Source: Umbellularia californica (taxonomy: Eukaryota > Streptophyta > Magnoliopsida > Laurales > Lauraceae). Taken from it: DNA of 64,000 nt. Every line of letters starts with the position of its first letter. The stretch's first letter is position 1. Below, piece by piece: positions 1-10,170 of this stretch. Location: positions 52,860,199 to 52,924,198 of the forward strand of contig JAPQWN010000011.1 of the NCBI GenBank assembly GCA_028538565.1. The letters are read 5' to 3'. Made by a program: the position numbers and the translations under genes. The notes under the pieces were generated by a model that was given only the letters and a program-made list of their open reading frames with translations, had not been told where the DNA came from and did not search any database.

Positions 1-3000
1 CTCTTCCTGAGAAGTCGGCTCTCCGAAAGAGGGACTTGAGCGGGTGTTCTGTCACAACCGTTATGGAGTATGTCAGGAAGTAGTGGGAGAGCTTGCGGGA
101 TGCACTGACGAGTGCAAATGCGAGCTTCTCTAGTGGCAGGTATCTCGTTTCGGAGTCTAGCAGAATTTTGCTTGTGTAGTAGATGGGCTTCTGCTGCCTG
201 TCATCTTCCCGCACGAGTACAGAGCTCACTGCGTGGTCCGATACTGCCAGATATAGGTATAAAACCTCACCCCGAACAGGGGTTGAAAGTAGAGGAGGTG
301 AAGAAAGGTACGCCTTTAGTTCCTGGAGAGCGACTTCGCATTCCGGGGTCCATTGGAACCCGGAGCTCTTTTTCAAAAGCTGGAAGAAGGGATGGCATTT
401 ATCTGAGGCTCGACTGATGAAGCGGTTCAGTGCTGCTGCCATCCCGGTAAGTCGCTGAACTTGTTTGGTCGAGGTCGGACTCTGTAGGGCTCTGATGGCC
501 GAAATCTGATCGGGATTGGCCTCGATTCCGCGCCTAGTGACCAGGCTGCCAAGGAACTTGCCCGAGCCGACGCCAAATGCACACTTGGAAGCATTCAGCT
601 TGAGCCCGTATTGCTTGAGGATGGAGAAGGTCTGATGGAGGTCTGTCAAGTGGTCCTGCGACCGTTTCGACTTGACGACCATGTCATCAATATATACCTC
701 GACCGTGCTGCCGAGCTGGTCCTGAAACATCTTGGTTACCAGCCTCTGGTAAGTGGCACCAGCGTTCTTTAACCCGAAGGGCATTACTTTGTAACAGTAG
801 GTGCCCCTAGGTGTTATAAACGCGGTTTTCTCTTGGTCGGGCTCATGCATTGGAATTTGATGGTAACCTCGGTAGGCGTCGAGGAAGCTCATCCTTTCAT
901 GCCCGGCAGTGGCGTCGATCAGCTGGTCTATCTTTGGGAGAGGGAAGCTGTCTTTGGGGCAGGCTTTATTCAGGTCGGTGAAGTCTACACAGACCCTCCA
1001 GCTTCCATCCTTCTTTTTGACCACAACTGTGTTGGCTAACCACACAGGGTAGTGGACTTCTCTAATGGCGTCAGCTTCCAGTAACTTGCTGACCTCCTTG
1101 GTCACAGCCTCTGCCTGTTGGGAACCCGATCTTCGAATCTTTTGGGCAACAGGTTTATGCTGAGGGTCCACATTCAGTGTATGGCTTATGACCTCCGGGC
1201 TGATGCCAGGCATTTCATATGGGGTCCAGGCGAAGACCTCTCTGTTTTGCAACAAGAAGTCGAGCATCCTGGCCCTTTCCTCATCAGCAAGTTGACTACC
1301 GAGCAAGAAGAACCTTTCCGGATCGCTGGGGTCGATTTCGACCTGAGTAAGGTCCTCGATGCTCTTCTGCTCGGGAGTTCGGCCCACAGCATCGAGCTCA
1401 GCCTCGAGCTCGGTCATGTGGACTTGCTGAGGCTGTCTCTCTCCGGGGACCACGGCCAAGAGGCATTCTTTGGCCATGTCTTGGTTGCCGGGGACTATGA
1501 CGACTTCGAAGCTCCCGTCTTTATTCTGTAAAGGGAACTTGAGCTTCTGGTGATGGGTCGAGGGAACAGCCTCCATGCCATGAAGCCAGGTTCTCCCCAT
1601 GATGGCATTGTATGGAGATTGTGCATCCACCACCAGGAAGTCTGCCGTTATGGAAGCTCCTCCGACCTCGACCTTGAGGGAGATCTTCCCTTTGGGATAC
1701 ACCGTCTTGGAGCTGAATCCCACTAAAGGGATGCGAGCTTCGAGCAGATCCTCTTCCTTCAGACCCATTCGTTTGAAGCAGTCGAAGTAAAGGATTTCTG
1801 AGGAGCTCCCAGGGTCCACTAGGATCCTCTTGACGTCGAAGTTGTGCAACCTCATAGTCAGAAGAAGAGGATCGTTGTGGGGTAGCTGAACCCCGGCTAA
1901 GTCTTTGTCTGAGAACCAAATCTTTGGTCTCTCTATGCGGGCCTTCTTTACAGAGGGACCGAGCTCGGCCGCCATCACATGTTTACCGTGCTGGGCCCTC
2001 CTGGCCTCGGCACGTGCTTGATCACTTCCTTTGGGAGCGGGAGCCAGGTGGATGACGTCGATGGTCCCTATAGGCCCATCGGTGTCCTTGTCGTTGAGGT
2101 GGTGCTGCTGGGCCTGGTTTACCCTTCCCTCCTCTTTGATATGATCCCTGAGGTGCCCATCTTTCACAAGCCTTTCAAGGTGATTCTTGAAGGAGAAGCA
2201 GTCCTCGGTTCTGTGTCCTCTATCCTTGTGGTAGGCACAGAACTTGCTCTGATCCCTTGAGGCGGCGTCACCTTTCATAGGCTGAGGCCATTTGAAGAAG
2301 GGCTGGGCTTGGATTTTGCCCAGGAGTTTGTAAATGGGCTCTTTGAAGATGGTGTTTACGGCTTTGTGAGGGGCGCCACTTGGCCTCGGCTTTGCACTGC
2401 CTCCCGAAGTGGGCGCAGAACGTGGTGCCGAGCTGGATGGCTCTCGACTTCGGTCAACCTCCCTCTTAGCGAGCCTCTTTTCCCTCCTTGTAGGTCGGCC
2501 GTCCGAAGGTCGGCCCTCGGAAGGCTGGCCCTCCTGGAGTGGGGGCCATAGATTATGGCTCTCCCGAGCCCGGAGCTCGTCCTCTTCTTGTTCTACATAC
2601 TGGTTCACCCGGGCCATGAGTGCCTTCACTGAATCCGCTGGGCGACGTGCCAACTTCTTCCGAAGCTCATTTCCGGGTAGCAAACCCTGTTGAAAAGCTG
2701 TGACGGCTACCTCATCATTCGAATTCTCGATTACGCTATAGATGGTCCAGAACCTCTTGGCGAATCGAGTGATATTCTCTGTCGGCCTCATCTTGATAGA
2801 AATTAGGTCGGCGTCAGTCTTTGGGATGACCCGATGTGCTTGAAACTTTTCTACGAAGGAGTTTCGGAGCTGTCGCCAGCTCGAAACCGATCCCTCGGGG
2901 AGTGCACAGAACCACCGAAGCGGGAGATCACCTAAGCTGGAGGAGAAAACCTTGCAGTCGAGGTTGCCGTCGCCGCTGAATACCGACATCTTCTGGGTGA

Positions 3001-4012
3001 AGTGTCGGAGGTGAGCTTCGGGGTCTGACGTCCCGTCATAAAGATTGAAGCGTGGGACGCTGAATTTATCAGGAAGAGGATGGTCCGTGATGTCCCGAGT
3101 AAATGGGGAGGTGCCATGGATGTCGGCGTATCTGGTAACCAACCGACCTCGAGCGAGGCCGGCATGCTCCAGGTTCTGCTGCACGGCCAGCTTAATCTGC
3201 TGATCGATATAAGCGGCCATGTCGGGGTCTGCACCGACCTCCCGCTTTTGCCTCTGGTACTGATGCTGGTCGGCGCTGGCGTGAGTGTTACTCGAGCCTT
3301 CCTCCCGAGCTCGGGCACGTCTCTTATTTAACTGCTCCCTTAGGTCTGGCTGACCTTCAGGGACTCGCCGAGCTTCCCGCTGAGGTGGGGGCGTGTGAGA
3401 GGCTTCAGGCAGGGGTCCGCCCTTGACTTCCAACTGTCGCTGGAGCTGGAGGATCTGTGCCTTCTGTTCCTCAATGACGAGGTTCTGGGCCTTGATTGCT
3501 TCAGCTTGGGCTTCAGCATCGTCCTCCAGGGCCATGTCGTCGTCACCTTCGTCACCGAGATGGAAATGGTCCTCTTCCATGCGGTCTTCAGACTGAGACC
3601 GCGGAGGCTGAGATTGCTCAGGAGCTCTACCCCGCAGGGGGTGTTCCTGAGGAGGAACGTCCTTGCGGGGTACCTGGGTGAAAACGACCTCCAGGCGTGG
3701 ACGCTCCGCTTGGGAGGACGTCGTTCGGGCCCGTACTGCTACGGGACCGCTTCGAGGGGATGCTGGTACACCTCTCGATGATGAGTGTGTCACCGTGACA
3801 GGTGACCCTGTGCTTCGGACAGGAGGATCCCCTTCCGCTCCTTTTGACTGAGGGTTGGGTGGTGTTCGCCTGACATCTCTTTGCTGTCTTGTCCCTGATG
3901 CCCCTGCCTGGCTCGTCACCAGTGGAGGCGGCATGAGAGGCAAGAATATCTCGGGTTGGCCGGACATGGACGGTCCGACAACGCTCTTTCCCTTCTTAGC
4001 CTTAGGAGGCAT
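1..4012 (-). CDS. Tat-1 gag-pol polyprotein, N-terminal 1337 codons, open at window edge
   Basis: Translating the minus strand from the ATG at 4012 gives one frame without any stop to position 1, 1337 codons plus one base. It starts MPPKAKKGKS. In order: a low-complexity acidic N-terminus, a retrotransposon gag domain (around residue 290-400, with RWFCAL and SSWRQL motifs), a CCHC-like knuckle beginning KFCAYHKDRGH near residue 580, an aspartic protease with LVDPGSSSEIL near residue 735, a reverse transcriptase with YIDDMVVKS near residue 1110, and the start of RNase H. The position where Tat-2 has a TAA stop reads TCA (serine) here, and the two-base deletion of Tat-2 is absent. The integrase lies outside the window. 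Because the frame does not close inside the window, simple ORF lists miss it. Confidence 0.9.
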   Translation of the reverse strand, partial: MPPKAKKGKSVVGPSMSGQPEIFLPLMPPPLVTSQAGASGTRQQRDVRRTPPNPQSKGAEGDPPVRSTGSPVTVTHSSSRGVPASPRSGPVAVRARTTSSQAERPRLEVVFTQVPRKDVPPQEHPLRGRAPEQSQPPRSQSEDRMEEDHFHLGDEGDDDMALEDDAEAQAEAIKAQNLVIEEQKAQILQLQRQLEVKGGPLPEASHTPPPQREARRVPEGQPDLREQLNKRRARAREEGSSNTHASADQHQYQRQKREVGADPDMAAYIDQQIKLAVQQNLEHAGLARGRLVTRYADIHGTSPFTRDITDHPLPDKFSVPRFNLYDGTSDPEAHLRHFTQKMSVFSGDGNLDCKVFSSSLGDLPLRWFCALPEGSVSSWRQLRNSFVEKFQAHRVIPKTDADLISIKMRPTENITRFAKRFWTIYSVIENSNDEVAVTAFQQGLLPGNELRKKLARRPADSVKALMARVNQYVEQEEDELRARESHNLWPPLQEGQPSEGRPSDGRPTRREKRLAKREVDRSREPSSSAPRSAPTSGGSAKPRPSGAPHKAVNTIFKEPIYKLLGKIQAQPFFKWPQPMKGDAASRDQSKFCAYHKDRGHRTEDCFSFKNHLERLVKDGHLRDHIKEEGRVNQAQQHHLNDKDTDGPIGTIDVIHLAPAPKGSDQARAEARRAQHGKHVMAAELGPSVKKARIERPKIWFSDKDLAGVQLPHNDPLLLTMRLHNFDVKRILVDPGSSSEILYFDCFKRMGLKEEDLLEARIPLVGFSSKTVYPKGKISLKVEVGGASITADFLVVDAQSPYNAIMGRTWLHGMEAVPSTHHQKLKFPLQNKDGSFEVVIVPGNQDMAKECLLAVVPGERQPQQVHMTELEAELDAVGRTPEQKSIEDLTQVEIDPSDPERFFLLGSQLADEERARMLDFLLQNREVFAWTPYEMPGISPEVISHTLNVDPQHKPVAQKIRRSGSQQAEAVTKEVSKLLEADAIREVHYPVWLANTVVVKKKDGSWRVCVDFTDLNKACPKDSFPLPKIDQLIDATAGHERMSFLDAYRGYHQIPMHEPDQEKTAFITPRGTYCYKVMPFGLKNAGATYQRLVTKMFQDQLGSTVEVYIDDMVVKSKRSQDHLTDLHQTFSILKQYGLKLNASKCAFGVGSGKFLGSLVTRRGIEANPDQISAIRALQSPTSTKQVQRLTGMAAALNRFISRASDKCHPFFQLLKKSSGFQWTPECEVALQELKAYLSSPPLLSTPVRGEVLYLYLAVSDHAVSSVLVREDDRQQKPIYYTSKILLDSETRYLPLEKLAFALVSASRKLSHYFLTYSITVVTEHPLKSLFRRADFSGR

Positions 4013-4062
4013 GGCTATTGGGATGAAGGTATTGGTTTTGCAGGTCGTGGGTTCGAAGGTTT

Positions 4063-4080
4063 TTCCCACAGACGGCGCCA
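4063..4080 (-). promoter_or_regulatory. Tat-1 primer binding site
   Basis: Two bases inside the 5-prime LTR the minus strand reads TGGCGCCGTCTGTGGG. Its first nine bases match the complement of the 3-prime end of plant tRNA-Asp. The same site occurs in Tat-2 at 45315-45332. Confidence 0.75.
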
Positions 4081-4082
4081 AT

Positions 4083-4832
4083 TGTAAGTGCCTAAATAAT
4101 ACGGACTTGGTTTAAGTAATGGAAGGGATTAGGAAAACTCTGTTTGATCGGAGAAGTTACCGACGACCTGGATCCTGAAAACAGGGAAGAAAGAGCAGTC
4201 AGAGCCCGAGGCTGCTGTCAGCCAAAGGCACTCCGACGCCTGAGTTAGTGCAGTTACTGAACTAGGGTGAAGTGAGGGAGAAGATGTAGGTGAAATAAAC
4301 AGGATGTAGACTGTATATTGCTTACCTTCTATGGGGCTCCCATGCAGGTATATGTAGGAGAGAATAGAAGTTTCCATAGTGGAGGTAGGTGAGGATACTT
4401 GTCCCATCAGCCCACTCCTAAGATGGTAGGTGAGGATACTTGTCCCATCGGACGTCCCCTCAGCCCCCTTACATAAATGTGGAAGTGATAGGGAAGGTCC
4501 CTTATCAGCACTTGGCCACCTTCTGTCAGGGGAGCTTTGTCATGTAGCCGTTTCATCTCATAAATGAAGATTGAGACGGACATCCACCTCAGTCAAGTGG
4601 ACCGAGATGGAAATTACCGAGATCAGGGGATACAGGAGGTCGGTCATGGGTACCGAGTCGCTCAGGGCAGGGCCCGTAATGAACGAGGTCGGTAGGTAGA
4701 CCGAATCGAACTCCAACTCGGCGACAGTGGCACTTTTGCCGAACTGGAATAAATCAGGCCAGAGTAACCCCTAATTGGCAGTTTAGCGTCGAAGTAGGAG
4801 ATTACCTCGGTGTTATGTAAGCACTCCACACA
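4083..4832 (-). repeat. Tat-1 5-prime LTR (750 bp)
   Basis: Starts TGTAAGTGCCTAAATAATAC and ends CTCCACACA on the plus strand, the same termini as the 764 bp LTRs of Tat-2. The first third aligns closely with Tat-2 and the rest is much diverged. The following bases GGAAT would be the target duplication, but its partner is outside the window. Confidence 0.88.
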
Positions 4833-5035
4833 GGAATAGTGCTGGTCCCATAAATCAAAGTTGATTATATTTATTTTTGGCATGATGAAATTGGAAAATC
4901 CAGCTTTGATTGGATTTATCTTGATTTTGGAGACGATCATCATGCAAAAAATAATGATATATAATCGACTTTGATTTGTGGGACCAGCACTATTTCAGCT
5001 TAGTCTAAGCTAAGCTTCAACTTAGGAGAGTTGGC
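4833..5035. mobile_element. MITE-like element, truncated by Tat-1
   Basis: Right next to the Tat-1 LTR is a sequence with inverted ends: about 35 bp starting AATAGTGCTGGTCCCA at 4836 is nearly complementary to 4957-4994, which ends GGACCAGCACTATT. Read in reverse, the core around 4905-4940 (TGATTGGATTTATCTTGA) and the following sub-terminal bases match the element at 7303-7527. The outer left part of the family consensus is missing where the Tat-1 LTR begins, so Tat-1 appears to have inserted here. No ORF and no transposase. Confidence 0.65.
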
Positions 5036-5037
5036 CC

Positions 5038-5038
<1 letters not shown>

Positions 5039-5083
<45 letters not shown>
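5039..5083. repeat. (TA)n microsatellite
   Basis: About 45 bp of almost pure TA with one G interruption, lying between the MITE-like element and the foldback at 5083-5235. Confidence 0.9.
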
Positions 5084-5085
<2 letters not shown>

Positions 5086-5235
5086 AGATGCTCGTATGAG
5101 AGCATTTCTCACCTTACTGTGAAAGATAAAGGTGAGGGTCCTCACATTTAAGTTGTTAACATTGGATATGGATGTGAGGGCCCCCACCTAATCTCTCATC
5201 GTAAGTTGAGAAATGCTCTCATAGGAGCACCTCCC
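5083..5235. repeat. Short foldback (hairpin) element in TA repeat
   Basis: The left side (GAGATGCTCGTATGAGAGCA at 5085) is nearly complementary to the right side ending AGGAGCACCTCCCA at 5235. The complementarity continues inward (AGGTGAGGGTCCTCACAT against ATGTGAGGGCCCCCACCT), leaving only a loop of about 25 bases. It is flanked by TA repeats, the usual landing site of stowaway- or Tourist-like MITEs, but I cannot assign a superfamily. Non-coding. Confidence 0.7.
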
Positions 5236-5491
5236 ATATATATATACATATGTAGATTTGGAGAATTCTGCAAGTGAAAAAAGTAAAGATGAAAGTAAGG
5301 GTGTTCATGGGCTGGGCCAACCTTGTGATATTTCTTTTATTATGGTGTTCATGATCATGGGATATTTAGAGACGAATTATGCCCATCCCTCATTGTGTGG
5401 ACCAAAGCCCGGACCTGTGACCAAACCATGATGTAAAAAAAAGGAAAAACAAAATGTGAATCCATTTGCAGGTTTTCACTGCTTAGTGGGG

Positions 5492-5676
5492 AGGAAATCT
5501 GGAAATTTACAACTTACCGCCGTATGTATTGGCAGTATAGCTGAAATTCCAGTTTTCCTCCTCTCGGAGCGGAGGAAATCTGGAATACCAACCCGCTCCA
5601 GTTTTCCTCCTCTCTGAGAGGAGGAAATCTGGAAAATGCAACTTTACCGCCGATACAAGCAGCGGTAAAGCTGCGT
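5492..5676. repeat. Cluster of four short hairpins with an internal direct repeat
   Basis: Two hairpins (5549-5583 and 5598-5632) share arms of the form CCAGTTTTCCTCC / GGAGGAAATCTGG. They are flanked by hairpins built on TTACCGCC, of which 5643-5671 has clean arms CTTTACCGC / GCGGTAAAG and 5512-5542 is a degraded version. The block 5492-5547 recurs as 5622-5676, about 130 bp apart. Open frames here are by-products of the repeats. Confidence 0.6.
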
Positions 5677-7272
5677 GAGTACCCAAATCCAAATCCAAAT
5701 CCATTCCAAGCCATCCTTTCCATTTCCTTTAACATTAAACTTGAAACACAGTTAAATTTAATATTTTCTTAAATTTTCTTTATTAGACAAAAAATTAATC
5801 AAAGAATTTATAATTTTCGAAAATGGCTTGGGAAATCTCAAAAGTTCTTGCTTATGAAAAAAACGGAATAGAGAAATTAATAAACAAAATCTTTTGTCAA
5901 TAGGGAAAAGTCATGTGTAATACATAAACAGGAAAAAAAATAAAAGAATGTTTATAAATTTAATAACGGAGGGTGTCTACATTACTTTGGACCCCGCCTT
6001 AATTATACAAAGGACTCAAATAAAAAAAAAAAATCCAAGTATAGACTATTTTTGACTCTATAAACAAAAACTTTTGGGTGAGAGATCAAATAACAGATTG
6101 CCCCATCGGACCTTTTTTTCCATCCACATGGCTTATGAGTCATACAATCGTGCACTGAGAATATTTATGGGGCCCACTTAGAATACTTTAGATCTTATAT
6201 CATATTAGGGAGTGGACCTAATATCACTGCTGTAGGATGTACCCTATATATATTATGAAATATAAATCGTCTCTACCAAGAAAAATGTTTTATTTTATTG
6301 TTTTTCTATTTTGGAGGTAAGTAAGTGTATCCAAATATCTCCTTATTCTCAATGTAGAGGTCTTGCATTGAAGTACCTCGCCAATCCAACCCATATTATA
6401 AATATAGTCATTTTTTGAAATTCTTTCATGGTAATTGAGATTTTGTTGGTTTCAAGATGTACTCCAACCCAGATACCAGGTTTTTCTTTTTCTAATGGTA
6501 ATAATTTTTCCCCTGTATAAAACCTTTTAAGAATCAAGTATTTCATGTAAGATCTGATATGGTTTGCAACATAAATCAAACCTATGGATCTAGATTTATG
6601 CATTAAACAATATATAATCTCAAATAATGTAAAAGCGTATCTTGCGCCATAATATTGATGATGAGCGGAACTCTTTTTCTCTAATAGGGCTTTCTCCTAT
6701 CTCCCTTATCACCCACTCTAATATGCGCGAAGTAGATGATTACTTTTTAGATCTTGTAGGTTAAGAGAGAGGATCAGAAAACCATATATATATATAGATA
6801 AGCCTTAGACAGATTTCTTACCATCAAAGAAATCTAATAAAAGTAAGTTTCCTTAATTCCCTCAAATTAGCCAACAAGAGTCTTATTTGATTTGGGCATA
6901 CTAAAATTGAATCCAAGATAAACTTAGTAAAACCAAAAACTAAAAGGGGAAAGTAACTTAAATTAGTGGGCTCAAACTGTGGGTCCCAACAGTGTTGCAC
7001 ATGTGGTCATGAGGACCAATAAAGTCTAACATTTCATAGAACCAAAGATATGTTTGGTTTGGGAATTTCGTGAATATCTCCATGCTAAATAAAGTTTAGG
7101 TTGTGCACAGCCACGAGACACTGAAACACTTACTTCTTACAAGAGTCATACTCAATCTTCATAGGTCTCATTCTCTCTTTTAGACCAGTAAAAACTCGGA
7201 GCAGTGCATGGGCTAAAATAATAAATACAATATTAAAGAAAACGTCGAACAATCAAACCTAAATGAATAATC

Positions 7273-7302
<30 letters not shown>
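5677..7302. other. AT-rich intergenic DNA
   Basis: No gene is supported. The stretch is AT-rich with poly-A runs. It contains the first copy of a dispersed direct repeat (6302-6548) and another TA microsatellite at about 7276-7301. The minus-strand reading at 6349-6603 has no recognisable domain. Confidence 0.6.
6302..6548. repeat. Dispersed direct repeat, copy 1
   Basis: About 245 bp here recur in the same orientation at 8421-8664 with roughly 90% identity by eye, for example the shared block ACCTCGCCAATCCAACCCAT. The similarity stops sharply on both sides. On the minus strand both copies can be read for part of their length (KYLILKR and YTGE motifs shared), so they may derive from an old coding sequence or element that I do not recognise. 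Confidence 0.75.
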
Positions 7303-7304
<2 letters not shown>

Positions 7305-7527
7305 GAGAGGGGCTCTCCTAAGCTGAAATCGTCTGCGAAATCATCTTCATCGTGAACTGCCTCAAGTCATCATCTCCAAAATCAAGATAAATCCAATCAG
7401 AACTGCATATTCCAGTTCCATCGTGCCTAAAATAGAGATTGTCGACTTTGATTTGTGAGGCGATTACTGTTAACTCGGCTTAGGATAACATAAGCTGCAG
7501 CTTGGGAAAGCCCTGCTCTATATGTAG
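7303..7527. mobile_element. MITE-like element, full copy
   Basis: About 225 bp between TA-rich flanks. Its ends are imperfect inverted repeats (AGGGGCTCTCCTAAGCTG at the left against the complement of CAGCTTGGGAAAGCCCT at the right). The interior shares the block CATCTCCAAAATCAAGATAA and its surroundings with the reverse complement of 4833-5035, so the two form one family. Non-coding. Confidence 0.65.
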
Positions 7528-9034
7528 ATATACATATGTTAACTGCAAAGATAATAGATAAATAGTAGTCCAATTTGTTTTAATGATGACATCAGTCCAA
7601 AGTCTTCAAAAATTTTGCCTTTTGTTTTCAAATGATTTTATTGGAAAAATCCCCTTAGACTTTGTGAAGGGCCGTCCAAACTGCCCTAAAACTCCAATAT
7701 AGACAGAAAGGCCCCCTCTCCACAGGTAAGACCATGAGCCTAAGTCTGAGCCCAATGTAGTCCACTGCAGGCCAGACACATGTTAGGCTCGGGTTGGATC
7801 AGACCATGAGAAGCCTTTTTCGCTAAATGAGATATGCCTTCCTACAGATGGAAAGTGATCAAGTAGGGACTGGATTGATGAGGTCAGCCCATACTCAACC
7901 TAAATTGAGGTACGTACGCAGGCACGTACCTTGTCAATTCTTTATATTGAGTTCATCTTTTTCTTAGTTTTAGAAAGCCCATTCCCCCCTACCTATTCGA
8001 TAATGAGAATCAATTTTCATGTGTAAGGATTCGAACCCAAAAGTCGAGATGATATTGATTTTTTACAGTAGGATTTAATCAAGTGTGGACCCCACGCTAT
8101 GTGTTCACTTCTCACTCACTAACTATTTCCTCTTGAGTAAACTTATTTTAACAGTGATGTGATGTAAAGGGATAATTGAAGAGACAATTTAAAAAAAAAA
8201 AAAACAGATCACATAAAAACGATACCAAATTTCAAAAATCACCTATTCCTTCTAACAAAAAAAAAAAAAAAGGTCAAAAAGAGACTCTCTCGTGCCACTA
8301 AATGATAAAAAAAAAAAAAACTAGGGTTGTACATGGGACGGGCTGGGCTAGGCAGAGGAATGTCCACGCCCGGCCCGACTTCTAAATTATAAGCCTAACG
8401 CCGACTCAAGCCTAGTTTTTTATTTTGGAGGTAAGTAAGTATATCCAAATCTCTCCTGATTCTCAATGTAGATGTCTTGCATTGAAGTACCTCGCCAATC
8501 CAACCCATATTATAAATATAGTCATTTTTTGAAATTCTTTCATGGTAATCGAGATTTTGTTGGTTTCAAGTATGTTCTCCAACCCAGATACCAGGTTTTT
8601 CTGTTTCTAATGGTAATAATTTGTTCCCCTGTATAAACCCTTTTAAGAATCAAGTATTTCAAGTATTTTAAAAGTTCTAGCCTCTGTTGGAAAAGCTGTG
8701 TTATTATTTTTGCTAACCACTCAAATTTCACACTGGCTGAATTTTGTGTCCCAAACTGATCGTATAAAATTTCACATCCCTCCAACTTTTAAAACATGGG
8801 AGAAAAAAAACAGTATAGATAAAGCCTAGTATAATGAACTTCTTTATGGTTATTATGAGACAAGTTATATAGAACACAACTGGGACCTGAACACAGTGAT
8901 CCTACCTCTTGCAAAAGAGCATTGTCATATATTATTGGTCTAAAATCTAAATTAGGCTGTCTAGGTTTTAGTGATTAACGAGAGCAACGAGAGTGGATGA
9001 TAAGAGTCCAAATCCCTGTTTGATCCCATCAAAC
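7528..9034. other. AT-rich intergenic DNA with degenerate repeats
   Basis: No gene is supported. It holds poly-A tracts (8190, 8260, 8310), a GC-rich patch at about 8321-8400 (GACGGGCTGGGCTAGGC) that resembles ends of plant hAT-type elements, and the second direct-repeat copy at 8421-8664. At 9034/9035 it joins abruptly to the truncated Copia-2 LTR. Confidence 0.55.
8421..8664. repeat. Dispersed direct repeat, copy 2
   Basis: Second copy of the repeat at 6302-6548, same orientation. It carries several substitutions and small indels, so the duplication is not recent. Confidence 0.75.
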
Positions 9035-9850
9035 CGACACCCCCAACGGTCACAGGCCAACGGTCATAATTTTGAAATTTTGCTGACCATAAAGCATGGT
9101 TCGGTTAGCCGAATTGTTTAGTTAACCGAGGCCTGACCGACACCCTAACCGACAATGAAAACATGGTCAGAAAACACCTCTCTGGAATTCTAACCGAGAG
9201 AGCTTCGGTCAGGATCAGAAGCAAGGTCGGTTAACCGAGCCCTGACCGACATGCTGACTGACAGAAAAAGGATTGTAAAATTCTAATTTTCTGTTTTTCA
9301 GGACAGCATGCTTTCGGTTAGCTACTTTCTATTGTCGGTTAACCGAAACCTAACCGACAAGCTGACCGACGTGTAAAATATATGAAAAAGCAGCTCTCTG
9401 GAATTCGGACCGACATGATGTTCGGTTAGTTCATTTTCTATGGTCGGTTAGCCGACACCTAACCGACACACTAACCGACATCAGAAACATCCTTCAGAAA
9501 AGCTAACCGAGTGAGTTCGGTTAGGCTTCGGTCCAAGGTCGGTTAGCCGACACCTGACCGACAGGCTGACCGACAGTGTGGTCAGACTGTTTTCTGATGA
9601 TCTGAGGTTTCAAAAAATCTAACTTTGAAAAACTTTGAAACACAGAATATAAAGGTGTTTTTGAAAGAAGGCTTTATCAAGAAAATGCTTTTCAGAATAA
9701 GACTAAAATCAACCAAAAGGTTTGAAATAGAGTTTGAGCAAGTTGATTTAAAATCCTGTGATTTTCAAGATAAAACTGTGAGAAATGATATGAGATGAAC
9801 ATGATGCAAATGTTGGACATCAAATTGCAAACACAACTTAGGGTCTAACA
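9035..9850 (-). repeat. Copia-2 3-prime LTR, truncated (U3 portion)
   Basis: Matches 27802-28616 with about a dozen differences and ends CTAACA at 9850. About 1.2 kb of the expected LTR is absent to the left. It is full of CGGTTAGCCGAC-type motifs; many carry the core RCCGAC or its complement. Confidence 0.88.
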
Positions 9851-10170
9851 ATCTCCCCTTTTGCAATTTGATGGCAATACAATAAAAAGGGTAAGAAACA
9901 TAAAACACATCATACATTCATATATTTCTACATCTCTTGGTCTTCATTCATTTTAATTTCAACTCCACCTGAGTTGAAAATTTACTTCTTCATGATCTTC
10001 CTTCCTTTCTTTGCTCCCCCATTCTTCTAGATCTCCCCCATAGTGTTTGCTTCCACACAACTTTTCTCCCACATCCTTTTTCTACCTTTTCTCTCCCATT
10101 GTCTTAAAAACCATACTTAGCCCTTTCCATTTCTTCTCCCCCATTGACATCAAATTGCTAAATTGTCTGC
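9851..10170 (-). promoter_or_regulatory. Copia-2 polypurine tract and PPT-like repeats
   Basis: Directly inside the left LTR the minus strand reads GCAAAAGGGGAGAT, the expected start site for plus-strand DNA synthesis. Within the next 300 bases there are at least three more G5AG-type tracts (around 10014, 10034 and 10138). Repeated polypurine tracts are a known Sirevirus trait. Confidence 0.65.

Larger units (their letters stand above)
1..4832 (-). mobile_element. Ty3/gypsy Tat-lineage LTR retrotransposon Tat-1, left part outside window
   Basis: The element lies on the minus strand with its 5-prime LTR at the right (4083-4832), a primer binding site next to it and a gag-pol frame running off the left edge. 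Its coding part is collinear with and close to Tat-2 (41281-45277). The first roughly 250 bp of the two LTRs align well and the remainder diverges strongly, so they are related but distinct subfamilies. The right boundary follows from the terminal CA at 4832 by analogy with the Tat-2 LTR end. The left LTR and target duplication cannot be checked. It has landed inside a MITE-like element. Confidence 0.93.

Noticed and set aside
112..3851. Several plus-strand frames across Tat-1 (for example 1118-1531, 3395-3781, 1979-2260)
   Set aside because: They are antisense shadows of the continuous minus-strand gag-pol frame and recur at equivalent places in Tat-2; none has a domain.
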